64,000 nucleotides of DNA, taken from positions 124,001-188,000 of the forward strand of contig NZ_PEKX01000002.1 in NCBI RefSeq assembly GCF_002796985.1. Reading direction: 5' to 3'. The position numbers were made by a program, and so were the translations under genes. This document shows positions 15,419 to 23,873 of this stretch, piece by piece; position 1 is the stretch's first letter, and every line of letters begins with the position of its first letter. Below the pieces are notes generated by a model that did no database searches, had not been told where the DNA came from, and worked only from the letters and a program-made list of their open reading frames with translations. This DNA is from Pseudomonas sp. (lineage in GTDB: Bacteria; Pseudomonadota; Gammaproteobacteria; Pseudomonadales; Pseudomonadaceae).

Positions 15419-15678
15419 CGGTCCGTCCGATCTGAAGGGAATCGCCGGACTCTAACGCTTGTGCGCCGCTTCGAACAGGCCGCCGGGCAGACGTCTGGCA
15501 ACGGCGCTTTGCGCCGACCTTGGGCGCGCGTAGAGTAGCGACATTCAAGGATGTTTCTTACGTCAGCTCGCCCGTTATCGGACAGGTATACCGTGATGCG
15601 CTCGCTCTCTTCCCGACAGCCCGTTGACCTGGCGGCATTCCCCGACGAATGCACGCAGACGGGTGGTGAGGGGGCTGC

Positions 15679-16857
15679 ATGACGTTGAACCTGCCGACGC
15701 TGGTTGTCGTCGACCTCTACGTGCTGACCCTGGTCGGGGTGCTGATGGCTTTCGCCTGGCACAGCGGCCGCCGCGATTCCACCCTGGGCTACATGAGCGC
15801 CGCGCTGTTGCTCGGCGCCATCGGCACGTTCCTCGGCACTCTGCGCGGCATGGGTGTGGACTGGGTCGCGATCGTGCTGGGCAACGTCATCCTGCACCTC
15901 AGCGCGGCCGCGAGCTGGACGGCCATGCGCGTGTTTGCCGGGCGCAAGCCGAACTGGCCGCTGATCGGTGCGGGCGCGGCATTCTGGGCAGTGCTCTGCC
16001 TGGTCCCTGCGTTCTATGACTCCCTGGCTGTGCGAGTGCTGGTCAGCACCTTCATCACCATCCTCTATTGCCTCGCCTCCCTGGCCGAACTTTGGCGCAG
16101 CCGCCTGAGGCTGGAAGTGGAGTTGCGTCCGACCCTGGCGCTGCTGCTGCTCCACGGGCTGGTCTATGGCGTGCGCCTGGTGGTGGACCGGGGCATGCCG
16201 TTCCAGAGTGTGACTACCAACGGCCAGGGCTCGACCTTCTTCACCTTCCTGCTGTTCGAGACCATGCTGTTCGCCATCGGCATTGCCTTCGCCACTCTGG
16301 CGATGGTCAAGGAGCGCGCCGAGTTGCAGTTCCGCAACGCCGCCCTGAGCGACCCGCTGACCGGCGTGGGCAACCGGCGAGCCTTCATGGAGACCGGCGA
16401 GCGCCTGCTGCGCCTGTGCGCCGAGCGCGGCGAACAGGCCTCGCTGTTGCTCTGTGACCTGGACAACTTCAAGCGCCTCAACGACTCCTTCGGCCATCCT
16501 GCCGGTGATCGCGTGCTGGTGGAGTTCAGCCGCATCACCGCTTCGCGGATGCGCAAGCACGACCAGTTCTCCCGCATCGGCGGCGAAGAGTTCGCCTGCC
16601 TGCTGGTGGCCGCCGACACCGAGGGCGCCTGCCAGGTGGCCGAGCGGGTGCGCCGTGAGTTTGCCGAACTGCCGTTCTTGGCCGAGGGCCAGCTCAGTGT
16701 CAGCATCGGCATCGCCACCACCCGCGAGGCCGGGCACGACCTGATGCGCCTGCTTTCGCTGGCCGACCAGGCGCTCTACGCGGCCAAGGCCAAGGGCCGC
16801 AATCGCATCGAGCTGGCCGCGCCGGAGCCGGGAACCGACCGGCGTCCGCGCAGCTGA
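15679..16857 (+). CDS. Membrane-bound diguanylate cyclase (GGDEF)
   Basis: A 392-residue inner-membrane c-di-GMP synthase. The N-terminal about 205 residues form roughly six to seven hydrophobic helices with no recognised sensor name. A GGDEF domain follows from about residue 225 (ALSDPLTGVGNRRAF). The active-site motif is GGEEF at about residues 301-305, and RKHD five residues upstream is a product-inhibition I-site. It should be catalytically active and feedback-controlled. It is monocistronic and, in this window, shares signalling output with the Wsp system. Confidence 0.9.
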   Translation: MTLNLPTLVVVDLYVLTLVGVLMAFAWHSGRRDSTLGYMSAALLLGAIGTFLGTLRGMGVDWVAIVLGNVILHLSAAASWTAMRVFAGRKPNWPLIGAGAAFWAVLCLVPAFYDSLAVRVLVSTFITILYCLASLAELWRSRLRLEVELRPTLALLLLHGLVYGVRLVVDRGMPFQSVTTNGQGSTFFTFLLFETMLFAIGIAFATLAMVKERAELQFRNAALSDPLTGVGNRRAFMETGERLLRLCAERGEQASLLLCDLDNFKRLNDSFGHPAGDRVLVEFSRITASRMRKHDQFSRIGGEEFACLLVAADTEGACQVAERVRREFAELPFLAEGQLSVSIGIATTREAGHDLMRLLSLADQALYAAKAKGRNRIELAAPEPGTDRRPRS

Positions 16858-16918
16858 GCCACCAAGCCCGTGCTTTCGCGGTAGACTTGCCGCCTTCGAA
16901 AAATCGCCGGGAACCCCC

Positions 16919-17458
16919 ATGGCCCAGTCCGCCACGCCCTACAAAGCCGATATCAGCCTGACCGACCTCGACCGTGGGGTCTACGAGACCCTGCGCTTCA
17001 CCGTCGCCCGTCATCCCTCGGAAACCGAGGAGCGCCTGGCGGTGCGCCTGCTCGCCTACGTCATCTGGTACAACGAGCAGTTGGCTTTCGGACGTGGTCT
17101 GTCGGACGTGGAAGAACCCTCGCTCTGGGAAAAGAGCCTGGACGACCGCGTGCTGCACTGGATCGAAGTCGGCCAGCCTGACGCCGACCGCCTGACCTGG
17201 TGCTCGCGCCGCTGCGAGAAGCTGACCCTGGTCGCCTACGGCAACCTGCGCGTGTGGACCACCAAGGTCCTCGACAGCGTGCGTCACCTGAAGAACCTCA
17301 ACGTCGTCGCCATGCCTCAGGAGGCGCTGGAGGAGGTCTCCCGCGATCTGCCACGCTCGATCAACTGGACCGTGATGATCAGTGAAGGGACTATTTTCGT
17401 CACCGACGACCGTGGCCAGCACGAGCTGCAAGTGGAATGGCTGATGGGCGAGCGCTAA
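16919..17458 (+). CDS. yaeQ: YaeQ family protein
   Basis: A 179-residue soluble protein matching YaeQ along its whole length: start ATPYKADISLTDLDRGVYET, middle HPSETEERLAVRLLAYVIWY, end INWTVMISEGTIFVTDDRGQ. YaeQ has a restriction-endonuclease-like (PD-(D/E)XK) fold, but its cellular role is unsettled. Its position just before recJ is the same as I remember from P. aeruginosa. Confidence 0.92.
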   Translation: MAQSATPYKADISLTDLDRGVYETLRFTVARHPSETEERLAVRLLAYVIWYNEQLAFGRGLSDVEEPSLWEKSLDDRVLHWIEVGQPDADRLTWCSRRCEKLTLVAYGNLRVWTTKVLDSVRHLKNLNVVAMPQEALEEVSRDLPRSINWTVMISEGTIFVTDDRGQHELQVEWLMGER

Positions 17459-17491
17459 TTTGCGCTAGCTGCGCGTCGGCCCGGCTGCGTT

Positions 17492-17580
17492 GCGAACAGG
17501 CGCGGGCCTGCTCATTAGCTGCAGCAAACTCCGCGGCCCACGCCTGTTCGCGCCTTGCCGTGCTCCAGCTCGCAAGGCGC
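17492..17580. repeat. Nested inverted repeats between yaeQ and recJ
   Basis: GCGAACAGGCG (17492-17502) pairs with CGCCTGTTCGC (17541-17551), with an inner CGGGCC / GGCCC pairing. A second hairpin GCGCCTTGC (17550-17558) / GCAAGGCGC (17572-17580) follows immediately. Together they form a compact structured spacer just before the recJ ribosome binding site. Confidence 0.65.
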
Positions 17581-17614
17581 AAGACTCTGTAGAAAAGGAA
17601 CAGTTGGAATCCTG

Positions 17615-19330
17615 ATGCGCATCGAATCCCGCCCCCTCCCCGAAACCCTGCCCAACCTGGGCGACCTGCCGCCTCTGCTGACCCGCCTCTACGCCGCCCG
17701 TGGTGTGCAGAGCGCCGCCGAGCTGGACAAGGGGCTGGCGCGGCTGATCCCGTACCAGCAGCTCAAGGGCGTGGACGCGGCGGTGGAACTGCTGGTCGAT
17801 GCACTGGAGAAAGGCCAGCGGATTCTCTACGTCGGCGACTTCGATGCCGACGGCGCCACCGCCAGCAGCGTCGGTGTGCTGGCGCTGCGCATGCTCGGCG
17901 CGGCCTGGGTCGACTACCTGGTCCCCAACCGCTTCGAATATGGCTACGGCCTGACCCCGGAGATCGTGGCCGTGGCGCAGGAAAAGCGCCCGGAACTGCT
18001 GGTGACTGTGGACAACGGCATCTCCAGCATCGAAGGCGTGGCCGCCGCCAAGGCTGCCGGCCTGCGCGTGCTGGTCACCGACCACCACCTGCCCGGGCAC
18101 GAGCTGCCCGCCGCCGACGCCATCGTCAACCCGAACCAGCCCGGCTGCGACTTCCCCAGCAAGGCCATGGCCGGTGTCGGCGTGATCTTCTACGTGATGC
18201 TCGCGCTGCGTGCCCGCCTGCGCGAGCGCGGCTGGTTCGCTGCACGCGGCATCGCCGAGCCCAACCTTGCCGAACTGCTCGACCTGGTGTCGCTGGGTAG
18301 CGTCGCCGACGTGGTGCCGCTGGACGCCAACAACCGCATCCTGGTGCACCAGGGCCTCGCGCGCATCCGTGCCGGCCGTGCCCGTCCAGGCTTGCGGGCG
18401 CTGCTGGAAGTCGCCGGGCGTGATTGCCGGCGGATCACCTCCACCGATCTTGGCTTCATCCTTGGCCCGCGCCTGAACGCCGCCGGCCGCCTGGACGACA
18501 TGTCCCTCGGCATCGAGCTGCTGCTCTGCGAGGACGAAAGCGTTGCCCGCGACATGGCGGTGCAGCTCGACCAGCTCAACCAGGACCGCAAGGCCATCGA
18601 GCAGGGCATGCAGCGTGAGGCGCTGGCCCAGCTCAAGGAATTGCCGGTCGAGGAGATGCCTTTCGGCCTGTGCCTGTTCGACCCGGAATGGCACCAGGGC
18701 GTGATCGGCATCCTCGCCTCGCGTCTGAAGGAGCGTTACCACCGCCCGACCATCGCCTTTGCCGATGCTGGCGACGGCACGCTCAAGGGCTCTGCGCGTT
18801 CGGTGCCGGGCTTCCATATCCGCGACGCACTGGACGCCGTAGCCGCTCGCCACACGGGGCTGATCAGCAAGTTCGGCGGCCACGCCATGGCCGCCGGCCT
18901 GTCATTGCCACAGGAAAACTTCGGTGCCTTCGCCGCTGCTTTCGATGCCGAAGTGCGCCGTCAGCTGGACGAGGAAGACCTCACCGGCCGACTGCTCTCC
19001 GATGGCCAGCTGGGTGCCGAGGAGTTCCACCTGGAACTGGCCCGCGCCCTGCGCCAGGCCGGGCCCTGGGGCCAGCATTTCCCCGAGCCGCTGTTCCACG
19101 GCATCTTCCAGATCGTCCAGCAGCGCGTGGTGGGCGAGCGTCACCTGAAACTGGTGCTGAAGACCGAGTGCGGCTCGCTGCAACTGGACGCCATCGCCTT
19201 CAATATCGACCGCGAAATCTGGCCCAACCCCACCGTGCGCTGGGCGGAAGTGGCCTACAAGCTGGATGTCAACGAATTCCGCGGCAACGAGACGGTGCAA
19301 CTGATGGTGGCGCATATCGCGCCGCGTTGA
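17615..19330 (+). CDS. recJ: Single-stranded-DNA-specific 5'-3' exonuclease RecJ
   Basis: A 571-residue DHH-family nuclease used in recombination, mismatch and base-excision repair. The DHH phosphoesterase motifs are GDFDADG (residues 74-80), VDNGISS near 132 and TDHH (155-158). The DHHA1 domain contains SARSVPGFHIRDAL and the glycine-rich FGGHAMAAGLSL, and an OB-fold C-terminus follows. Length matches E. coli RecJ (577). The ATG at 17615 is used; an in-frame upstream GTG-type start adds 20 unrelated residues. It lies downstream of yaeQ with a structured 156-bp spacer. Confidence 0.97.
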   Translation: MRIESRPLPETLPNLGDLPPLLTRLYAARGVQSAAELDKGLARLIPYQQLKGVDAAVELLVDALEKGQRILYVGDFDADGATASSVGVLALRMLGAAWVDYLVPNRFEYGYGLTPEIVAVAQEKRPELLVTVDNGISSIEGVAAAKAAGLRVLVTDHHLPGHELPAADAIVNPNQPGCDFPSKAMAGVGVIFYVMLALRARLRERGWFAARGIAEPNLAELLDLVSLGSVADVVPLDANNRILVHQGLARIRAGRARPGLRALLEVAGRDCRRITSTDLGFILGPRLNAAGRLDDMSLGIELLLCEDESVARDMAVQLDQLNQDRKAIEQGMQREALAQLKELPVEEMPFGLCLFDPEWHQGVIGILASRLKERYHRPTIAFADAGDGTLKGSARSVPGFHIRDALDAVAARHTGLISKFGGHAMAAGLSLPQENFGAFAAAFDAEVRRQLDEEDLTGRLLSDGQLGAEEFHLELARALRQAGPWGQHFPEPLFHGIFQIVQQRVVGERHLKLVLKTECGSLQLDAIAFNIDREIWPNPTVRWAEVAYKLDVNEFRGNETVQLMVAHIAPR

Positions 19331-19616
19331 GTCTGTATCGGGGCTCCCTGGCGCAGGAGCCGTCTTCCTCTGAATGTCCGTACCAAGGGTTTCCCTCCCC
19401 GGGCCCTGGCTGCGCGCCCCGCTCCGAAGGGAGAGGACAGCCACGGCGCAGCAGGTCATGCCCGTGATCGCGCGCATGGCGCGCTCCTGCAAGGAGGCTC
19501 CGAGGCCAGTCTCACGGCAGCGGAACGGCCTTCCACCGATCATCGGGACCTATCCTTAGGCGATCCGGGTCTACAGTTGTAGGACAAGATCTGAAGACCA
19601 GAGAGGGAGTGCCATC
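19331..19616. other. recJ / OYE intergenic region, no lasB
   Basis: This 286-bp gap holds no gene. It has a degenerate GC-rich stretch (19380-19500) and, near its end, CTACA-GT-TGTAG (19571-19582), an inverted repeat 35 bp before the reductase start. In P. aeruginosa the elastase gene lasB occupies this junction according to the order I remember; here no elastase coding sequence or remnant is visible. Confidence 0.6.
19571..19582 (+). promoter_or_regulatory. Short inverted repeat, candidate operator for the OYE gene
   Basis: CTACA and TGTAG are inverted around a 2-bp centre, 35 bp upstream of the reductase ATG. Position and symmetry fit a repressor site, but the arms are short. Confidence 0.35.
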
Positions 19617-20723
19617 ATGAGCCACTTGTTCGAGCCCCTGACCCTGCGCCAGCTGACTCTGTCCAACCGCATCGCCGTATCCCCCATGTGCCAGTACTCT
19701 GCCCAGGACGGCATGGCCAACGACTGGCACCTGGTACACCTGGGCAGCCGCGCCGTCGGCGGCGCCGGCCTGGTGATAGTCGAGGCCACGGCGGTCGCCC
19801 CGGAAGGGCGGATCAGCGCCGAGGACCTGGGCATCTGGAATGACGAGCAGGTCGAGCCACTGCGGCGTATCACCCGTTTCATCGAGTCCCAGGGCGCGGT
19901 GGCCGGCGTGCAACTGGCCCACGCCGGCCGCAAGGCCAGCACCTGGGCACCCTGGCTGGGCAAGCACGGTTCGGTGCCGATCAGCGAGGGCGGCTGGACG
20001 CCGGTGGCACCCTCGGCCATCGCCTTCGACCCGCAGCACACCGTGCCCATCGCCCTCAGCGAAGAGCAGATGGCGACCATCAAGCATCAGTTCGTGCGTG
20101 GCGCCGAGCGCGCCCTGGCCGCCGGCTTCAAGATCGCTGAAGTGCACGCAGCGCACGGCTACCTGCTGCACCAGTTCCTTTCGCCGCTCTCCAACCAGCG
20201 CCGCGACCAGTACGGCACCTGCTTCGAGAACCGCATCCGCTTCCTCCTGGAAGTCACCGAAGCCGTGCGCGCGGTCTGGCCGCAGGAGCTGCCGCTGTTC
20301 GTCCGTCTGTCCGCCACCGACTGGGTGGAAGACGGCTGGAACCCCGACGAGACGGTGGAGCTGGCGCGCCGCCTGAAAGACCTGGGGGTGGACCTGATCG
20401 ATGTGTCCTCCGGGGGGACCGCGGTGAACGCCGAGATTCCGGTGGGGCCTGGCTACCAGACGCAGTTCGCCGAGCGGGTGCGCAAGGAAGCGGGCGTCGC
20501 CAGCGGCACCGTGGGGATGATTACCGAACCGGTGCAGGCCGAGCACATCCTGCGTACCGGGCAGGCTGACCTGATCCTGCTGGCCCGCGAGCTGTTGCGT
20601 GATCCTTACTGGCCGCTGCACGCCGCCGACGAGCTGGGCGGCCAACCGGTGCCCTGGCCGGCGCAGTACCTGCGCGCCGCGCAACGCGGCACGCCCAAGC
20701 GCAAGGCGTACGGGCAGGTCTGA
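19617..20723 (+). CDS. Old-yellow-enzyme family NADPH:flavin oxidoreductase (XenA/YqjM class)
   Basis: A 368-residue FMN-dependent ene-reductase TIM barrel. Cys25 in VSPMCQYS is the redox-tuning cysteine of the XenA/YqjM class. The substrate-binding histidines are in EVHAAHGYLLHQFLSPLSN, and the phosphate-binding end is SGTVGMITEP..LILLARELLRDP. Such enzymes reduce electrophilic alkenes, quinones and nitro compounds in the cytoplasm. The ATG at 19617 has GAGGGAG eight bases upstream. The gene is monocistronic. Confidence 0.92.
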   Translation: MSHLFEPLTLRQLTLSNRIAVSPMCQYSAQDGMANDWHLVHLGSRAVGGAGLVIVEATAVAPEGRISAEDLGIWNDEQVEPLRRITRFIESQGAVAGVQLAHAGRKASTWAPWLGKHGSVPISEGGWTPVAPSAIAFDPQHTVPIALSEEQMATIKHQFVRGAERALAAGFKIAEVHAAHGYLLHQFLSPLSNQRRDQYGTCFENRIRFLLEVTEAVRAVWPQELPLFVRLSATDWVEDGWNPDETVELARRLKDLGVDLIDVSSGGTAVNAEIPVGPGYQTQFAERVRKEAGVASGTVGMITEPVQAEHILRTGQADLILLARELLRDPYWPLHAADELGGQPVPWPAQYLRAAQRGTPKRKAYGQV

Positions 20724-20791
20724 CGCTGGAGCGGGTCACGCAGGCCACCAACGCGTGATCCGCAGCTTTCCCCCCCAACCAGTGAGAGCGC

Positions 20792-20813
20792 AGCCGCCGC
20801 ACCGGCGGCGGCT
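20792..20813. terminator. Hairpin between convergent genes
   Basis: AGCCGCCGC / GCGGCGGCT with loop ACCG, lying between the OYE gene and the convergent minus-strand operon and touching that operon's stop codon. It is GC-rich without a long U-run. Confidence 0.55.
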
Positions 20814-21622
20814 CACGGCTGGCCGTTTTCCTTCACCGAGAACAGCGCGGGACGCAGCGGGGTGGTGAAGGTGCGATGTTCTTCGTCCCGCGCCGTCGTC
20901 ACGGGCGTGTGCTCCACGTTGTCGATGACCCAGGCGTCGTCCTTGTGCTTGAGCAGGTAGGCCAGCGGAGTACCTTCCCTGAGTACGCGTTCCGGGCCTT
21001 TGTGGCCGAGGGCGTAGAGCGAGACTTCATAAGCGTCGATCTCTCCGGCCTTGCTGCGGCTGGTAGGCACCAGGCGTGCATAGTTGAGCCGTGGAGAATC
21101 AGGCAGGCGCCCCAGCGCGTGCTCTCCCAGGTCGGCGTCGGTGTAGAGCGGGTAATAGGTCGGCGCGGACGGCGTGCTGACGTCGATCACATGGAGAAAA
21201 CCATAGCGCTGCCAGTCGCCGACGCCGAAGAGACCGGCGCCGGTGCTGGCCAGCACCTGGTAGTGCCTGTTCGGCAGGTTGATTTCCAGCAGGCGGGCGT
21301 TGCGCAGGTCCAGCCGGGGGAAGTTGCCCCAGGGTGTAGCGACGGCGTCGAAGCGCTTTTTGCCGATCACCACCCAGGCGGATTCCCCAGCGGTTTGCAG
21401 ATAGACCGGCGCGTTCTTCGCTTCGGTACGGTACTCGGTGCCGGCCTTCGAATCTTCGCGGGTGAAGCTTGAGCCAAGCAGGGCAGTGGAAACCTGCTCG
21501 CGACTCCAGAGGCTCTCGACGGCGTCGCTCAGGCTTTCATAGGTGTCGGCGTGGGCGAGCGGCAATACAGCCAGCAGAGGAAGCGCCAGGCAGTAACAGC
21601 GCAGCCGGTGAATGAACGACAT
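20813..21622 (-). CDS. Exported protein of unknown function in a TssQ-like operon
   Basis: A 269-residue secreted or periplasmic protein. The signal peptide is MSFIHRLRCYCLALPLLAVLPLAHA, cleaved before DTYESL; this start (21622) is preferred over an in-frame 21652 ATG-like extension that would disrupt it. The mature part is mixed alpha/beta with a repeated pattern of strands (WVVIGKKRFDAV, LLEINLPNRHYQVLAS, AYLLKHKDDAWVIDNVEH). No known domain was recognised. It is the last gene of a three-gene operon with a TssQ-like lipoprotein and a PEGA-domain protein. Confidence 0.72.
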   Translation of the reverse strand: MSFIHRLRCYCLALPLLAVLPLAHADTYESLSDAVESLWSREQVSTALLGSSFTREDSKAGTEYRTEAKNAPVYLQTAGESAWVVIGKKRFDAVATPWGNFPRLDLRNARLLEINLPNRHYQVLASTGAGLFGVGDWQRYGFLHVIDVSTPSAPTYYPLYTDADLGEHALGRLPDSPRLNYARLVPTSRSKAGEIDAYEVSLYALGHKGPERVLREGTPLAYLLKHKDDAWVIDNVEHTPVTTARDEEHRTFTTPLRPALFSVKENGQP

Positions 21623-21648
21623 GGGGGCCTCGCGATCGGGGGAGAGGT

Positions 21649-22050
21649 TCAACGGCGCGCCGCCAGGACGAAAACCGGCCCCCAGAGGGGATGGCTCGCT
21701 TCAGCCGTTCCCAGGTGGAAGGTTGGATCGATCTGCAGGGCGCGGTCGAAGGCAAAGCGGCACTGGATCGGTCGCTCGGTCACGCAGTAGCTGAACGCCA
21801 GGTACTTGAGCGCCTGCAGCTGCACCTGGGTATCGCCAGCCCACAGGGCTGGCGAGAGGAAGTGTTCTTCGGCCAGGTAGTAGTGCCCTGCCTCATACAG
21901 CCGCAGGCCTTCGGCGAAGGTGCTCTCGGCGTTGGCCTGGGTGTCGTCTGCGGGTGGTGCTGGCGGCGCTTCGAGGTGGCTCCTGCAGCCTGAGGCCAGC
22001 GCCAGGATGGCGACCAGCAGCGATGCCGAAAGCGTGTGCAGAGTCTTCAT
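21649..22050 (-). CDS. tssQ: TssQ-like T6SS-associated lipoprotein
   Basis: A 133-residue lipoprotein: signal peptide, then lipobox ALASGC (Cys22). The mature region has a TPR-like pair of helices (NAESTFAEGLRLYEAGHYYL, LQALKYLAFSYCVTERPIQCRFAFDRALQIDP). This combination and size fit the TssQ family of type VI secretion-associated lipoproteins, which I recall as a named family of unknown mechanism. It lies between a PEGA-domain membrane protein and an exported unknown. No T6SS core gene is in the window, so the link is by family only. Confidence 0.65.
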   Translation of the reverse strand: MKTLHTLSASLLVAILALASGCRSHLEAPPAPPADDTQANAESTFAEGLRLYEAGHYYLAEEHFLSPALWAGDTQVQLQALKYLAFSYCVTERPIQCRFAFDRALQIDPTFHLGTAEASHPLWGPVFVLAARR

Positions 22051-22087
22051 GGGGCTGTCCGTACGTGAAAAAGGGGCCTGCCGGTAC

Positions 22088-23086
22088 TCACTGGAAACTG
22101 TGCCGCAGCGTCACCGACTGTCCTGTGGATATCTGCACCTTCTGGCTGTAGCTGGGCAGGTCGGGGTTGCGCAGCTCGACCGTGTAGAGGCCGGGCGGCA
22201 ATTGCAGCTTGAACAGCGGCGGGCTGATGCCGCGCTTTCTGCCGTCGACCCAGATCTCGGCCCACGGCTGGACGGCGACGATAAGGCTGCCGACCGTGGC
22301 AGGCGTTGGCGCGCTGCGAGGTTTGGCCGGGCTCGCCGGTTTACTGCCGATGACGGTCACGGGGTCGGAGGGCACCGGGCGTACCGTCTGCGCCGCGAGG
22401 GCAGGTGAAGTGGGTATCGGCTGCTGGTGTTCCGCGTGCTGCTGCGGTAACGCCGGTGCTGGTGTCAGGCCGGTTGCAGGCGCAGGTGTAGGCGCCGTTT
22501 TTTTTACGCTTTGCGTGGCGAGTGGCGCTTGCCTGGTGGCGTCGGTTTCGGCCGAGAGCTGAGGGTCGTAATCAACTGGGTCGGGTAGTTCTTCCAACAC
22601 GGGGGCGGAGGACGGAGGCAGTATCGGCTCGTCGTCCATGGGCTCCTGTGTGACGCTCATACTGCTTTCTTCCCGGCTATCGGTGCGCGGCGCTTCTGCG
22701 TGCGGCTGGGCACTCGTCTTGCGATCTGCCGGGAGGTCGACCACGTAGTCGATTGCCCAGAGTTTCCACAGCGCTATCAGCAGCGCGGTGAGCAGTGTGC
22801 TGAGCACCGCTCCGCCGATCAGCGGCCAGTTCGCCGAGGGCTTTGCCACGGGTTTCGGAAGCGGGAGCCTAGTTGCCGGCATGGGGATGTCCGGTTCCTG
22901 CTGGTCAGCCTGGAGGGGGGGTAGAGCGGTGGCCGGTGAGGGAGCCGCGGGGCGCAGCATCACGGTATAGGCGGTCCCCGGGCCGTCCCAGGAACTCAAC
23001 GGCTCGACGGGCGCTGAATCGGCACGCGGAGTACTCGGCGGTGTCCGGGGGGCGGGGGAGTTTGCGGTCGGTTCCATCGGCTGCAT
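22088..23086 (-). CDS. Single-pass membrane protein with C-terminal PEGA domain
   Basis: About 332 residues. The first about 85 residues are proline-rich and probably cytoplasmic; one transmembrane helix follows (WPLIGGAVLSTLLTALLIALW). Then comes a long Pro/Ala/Thr/Ser-rich periplasmic linker and a C-terminal PEGA domain of about 65 residues (WAEIWVDGRKRGISPPLFKL, GLYTVELRNPDLPSYSQKV). PEGA domains often sit on Ser/Thr kinase-type and T6SS-linked proteins and bind the cell envelope. The start is uncertain: ATG 23086 or 23077 are likely; a TTG at 23167 has no ribosome binding site. It is first in the operon with the TssQ-like gene. Confidence 0.7.
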   Translation of the reverse strand: MQPMEPTANSPAPRTPPSTPRADSAPVEPLSSWDGPGTAYTVMLRPAAPSPATALPPLQADQQEPDIPMPATRLPLPKPVAKPSANWPLIGGAVLSTLLTALLIALWKLWAIDYVVDLPADRKTSAQPHAEAPRTDSREESSMSVTQEPMDDEPILPPSSAPVLEELPDPVDYDPQLSAETDATRQAPLATQSVKKTAPTPAPATGLTPAPALPQQHAEHQQPIPTSPALAAQTVRPVPSDPVTVIGSKPASPAKPRSAPTPATVGSLIVAVQPWAEIWVDGRKRGISPPLFKLQLPPGLYTVELRNPDLPSYSQKVQISTGQSVTLRHSFQ

Positions 23087-23437
23087 CTTCAAGGAGGTGA
23101 AGCAGGAAATTCCCCCGGACTCGTGCCGACAGCGGATTAGCGCGAGTGACGAGAAGCAGGAATTCAAAGTTTGAAAAATGGCCGCGGATCATAGGAAGCC
23201 AATTTCCACGACTCAAATGCGCTCGATGGATTCCGTTGCCTGGGCGGGGATTTGAGTATCAGGTCGCGCTTTGCGGGATTTCCGGCGTGCCGCCCGGGCG
23301 CGTGACTGGCAGGTCAGGAAAAGAAATGAAATGTGATATCTGTCGCACAATGGCGCTGTGATGCTACTCTCCGGCGCTCGCGCAAGGATTGCGCAACGAC
23401 TCCGTCAGAGCACCGCCATCACACCACTGGAGCACGC
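23087..23437. other. 351-bp divergent intergenic region
   Basis: The region separates the PEGA/TssQ-like operon (minus) from a small plus-strand gene. It is less GC-rich than its surroundings around 23140-23220 and 23320-23345. No gene, long repeat or clear operator was seen. AAGGAGGTGA at about 23090-23100 on the plus strand is not followed by a start codon. Confidence 0.5.
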
Positions 23438-23767
23438 ATGGACGCTTCCGCAACGCCTGCTGTCATCCCGCAATCGGAAATCGCCCTGTTGGCGAATATC
23501 CTCGCCCTCGCCACCCGCAACATGTCCAACCTCAGCACGCTGATCACCCAGTTGTCGGTGGAACTCGGCCATAGCCCCGATCCGCACCTGCAGCGCGTGG
23601 GCCAGCGGGTGCTGGCGGATGTGGATGTGCTGGCGAAATCCCTGGATACCCAGTGGGAGCTGATCGGCGCGCTGTCGCGCTTCTGCCCGCTGCTGTCGCG
23701 CACGCCGCTGGTGAAGCCGGCGCTGGTGACGGAAATCCATATCACCGAGCTGCCCCACCGGGAGTAG
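23438..23767 (+). CDS. Small helical hypothetical protein
   Basis: A 109-residue soluble, mostly helical protein (ALLANILALATRNMSNLSTLITQL, LQRVGQRVLADVDVLAKSLD). The ATG at 23438 is chosen since the upstream in-frame extension is Arg/Cys-rich and unlike a protein; the site ACTGGAGCACGC supplies GGAG seven bases upstream. No domain was recognised. It is followed by a REP pair and a convergent chemoreceptor gene. Confidence 0.65.
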   Translation: MDASATPAVIPQSEIALLANILALATRNMSNLSTLITQLSVELGHSPDPHLQRVGQRVLADVDVLAKSLDTQWELIGALSRFCPLLSRTPLVKPALVTEIHITELPHRE

Positions 23768-23778
23768 GTCGAGCCAGG

Positions 23779-23848
23779 GTTCGCGAGCAAGCTCGCTCCT
23801 ACAGGCAGCTTTGGAGTCCATGTTGTAGGAGCGAGCTTGCTCGCGAAC
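23779..23848. repeat. REP pair between convergent genes
   Basis: GTTCGCGAGCAAGCTCGCTC at 23779 and its inverted copy ending at 23848, the same type as the pairs at 626 and 5103. Confidence 0.85.
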
Positions 23849-23873
23849 GACGCGCAGCGTCACGGCACTGGAA

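Noticed and set aside
15415..16935. 506-residue minus-strand open frame
   Set aside because: It is antisense to the diguanylate cyclase, whose GGEEF and I-site motifs establish the coding strand.
19331..19616. Possible truncated lasB
   Set aside because: Translations of the gap show no thermolysin-family HExxH or signal-peptide-like segment; the gap is simply non-coding.
23090..23100. Shine-Dalgarno-like AAGGAGGTGA on the plus strand
   Set aside because: No start codon with a sustained reading frame follows within 15 bases, so it is probably chance.
23087..23167. N-terminal extension of the PEGA protein to a TTG at 23167
   Set aside because: There is no ribosome binding site, and the extension is Cys/Arg-rich and unlike the proline-rich body of the protein.
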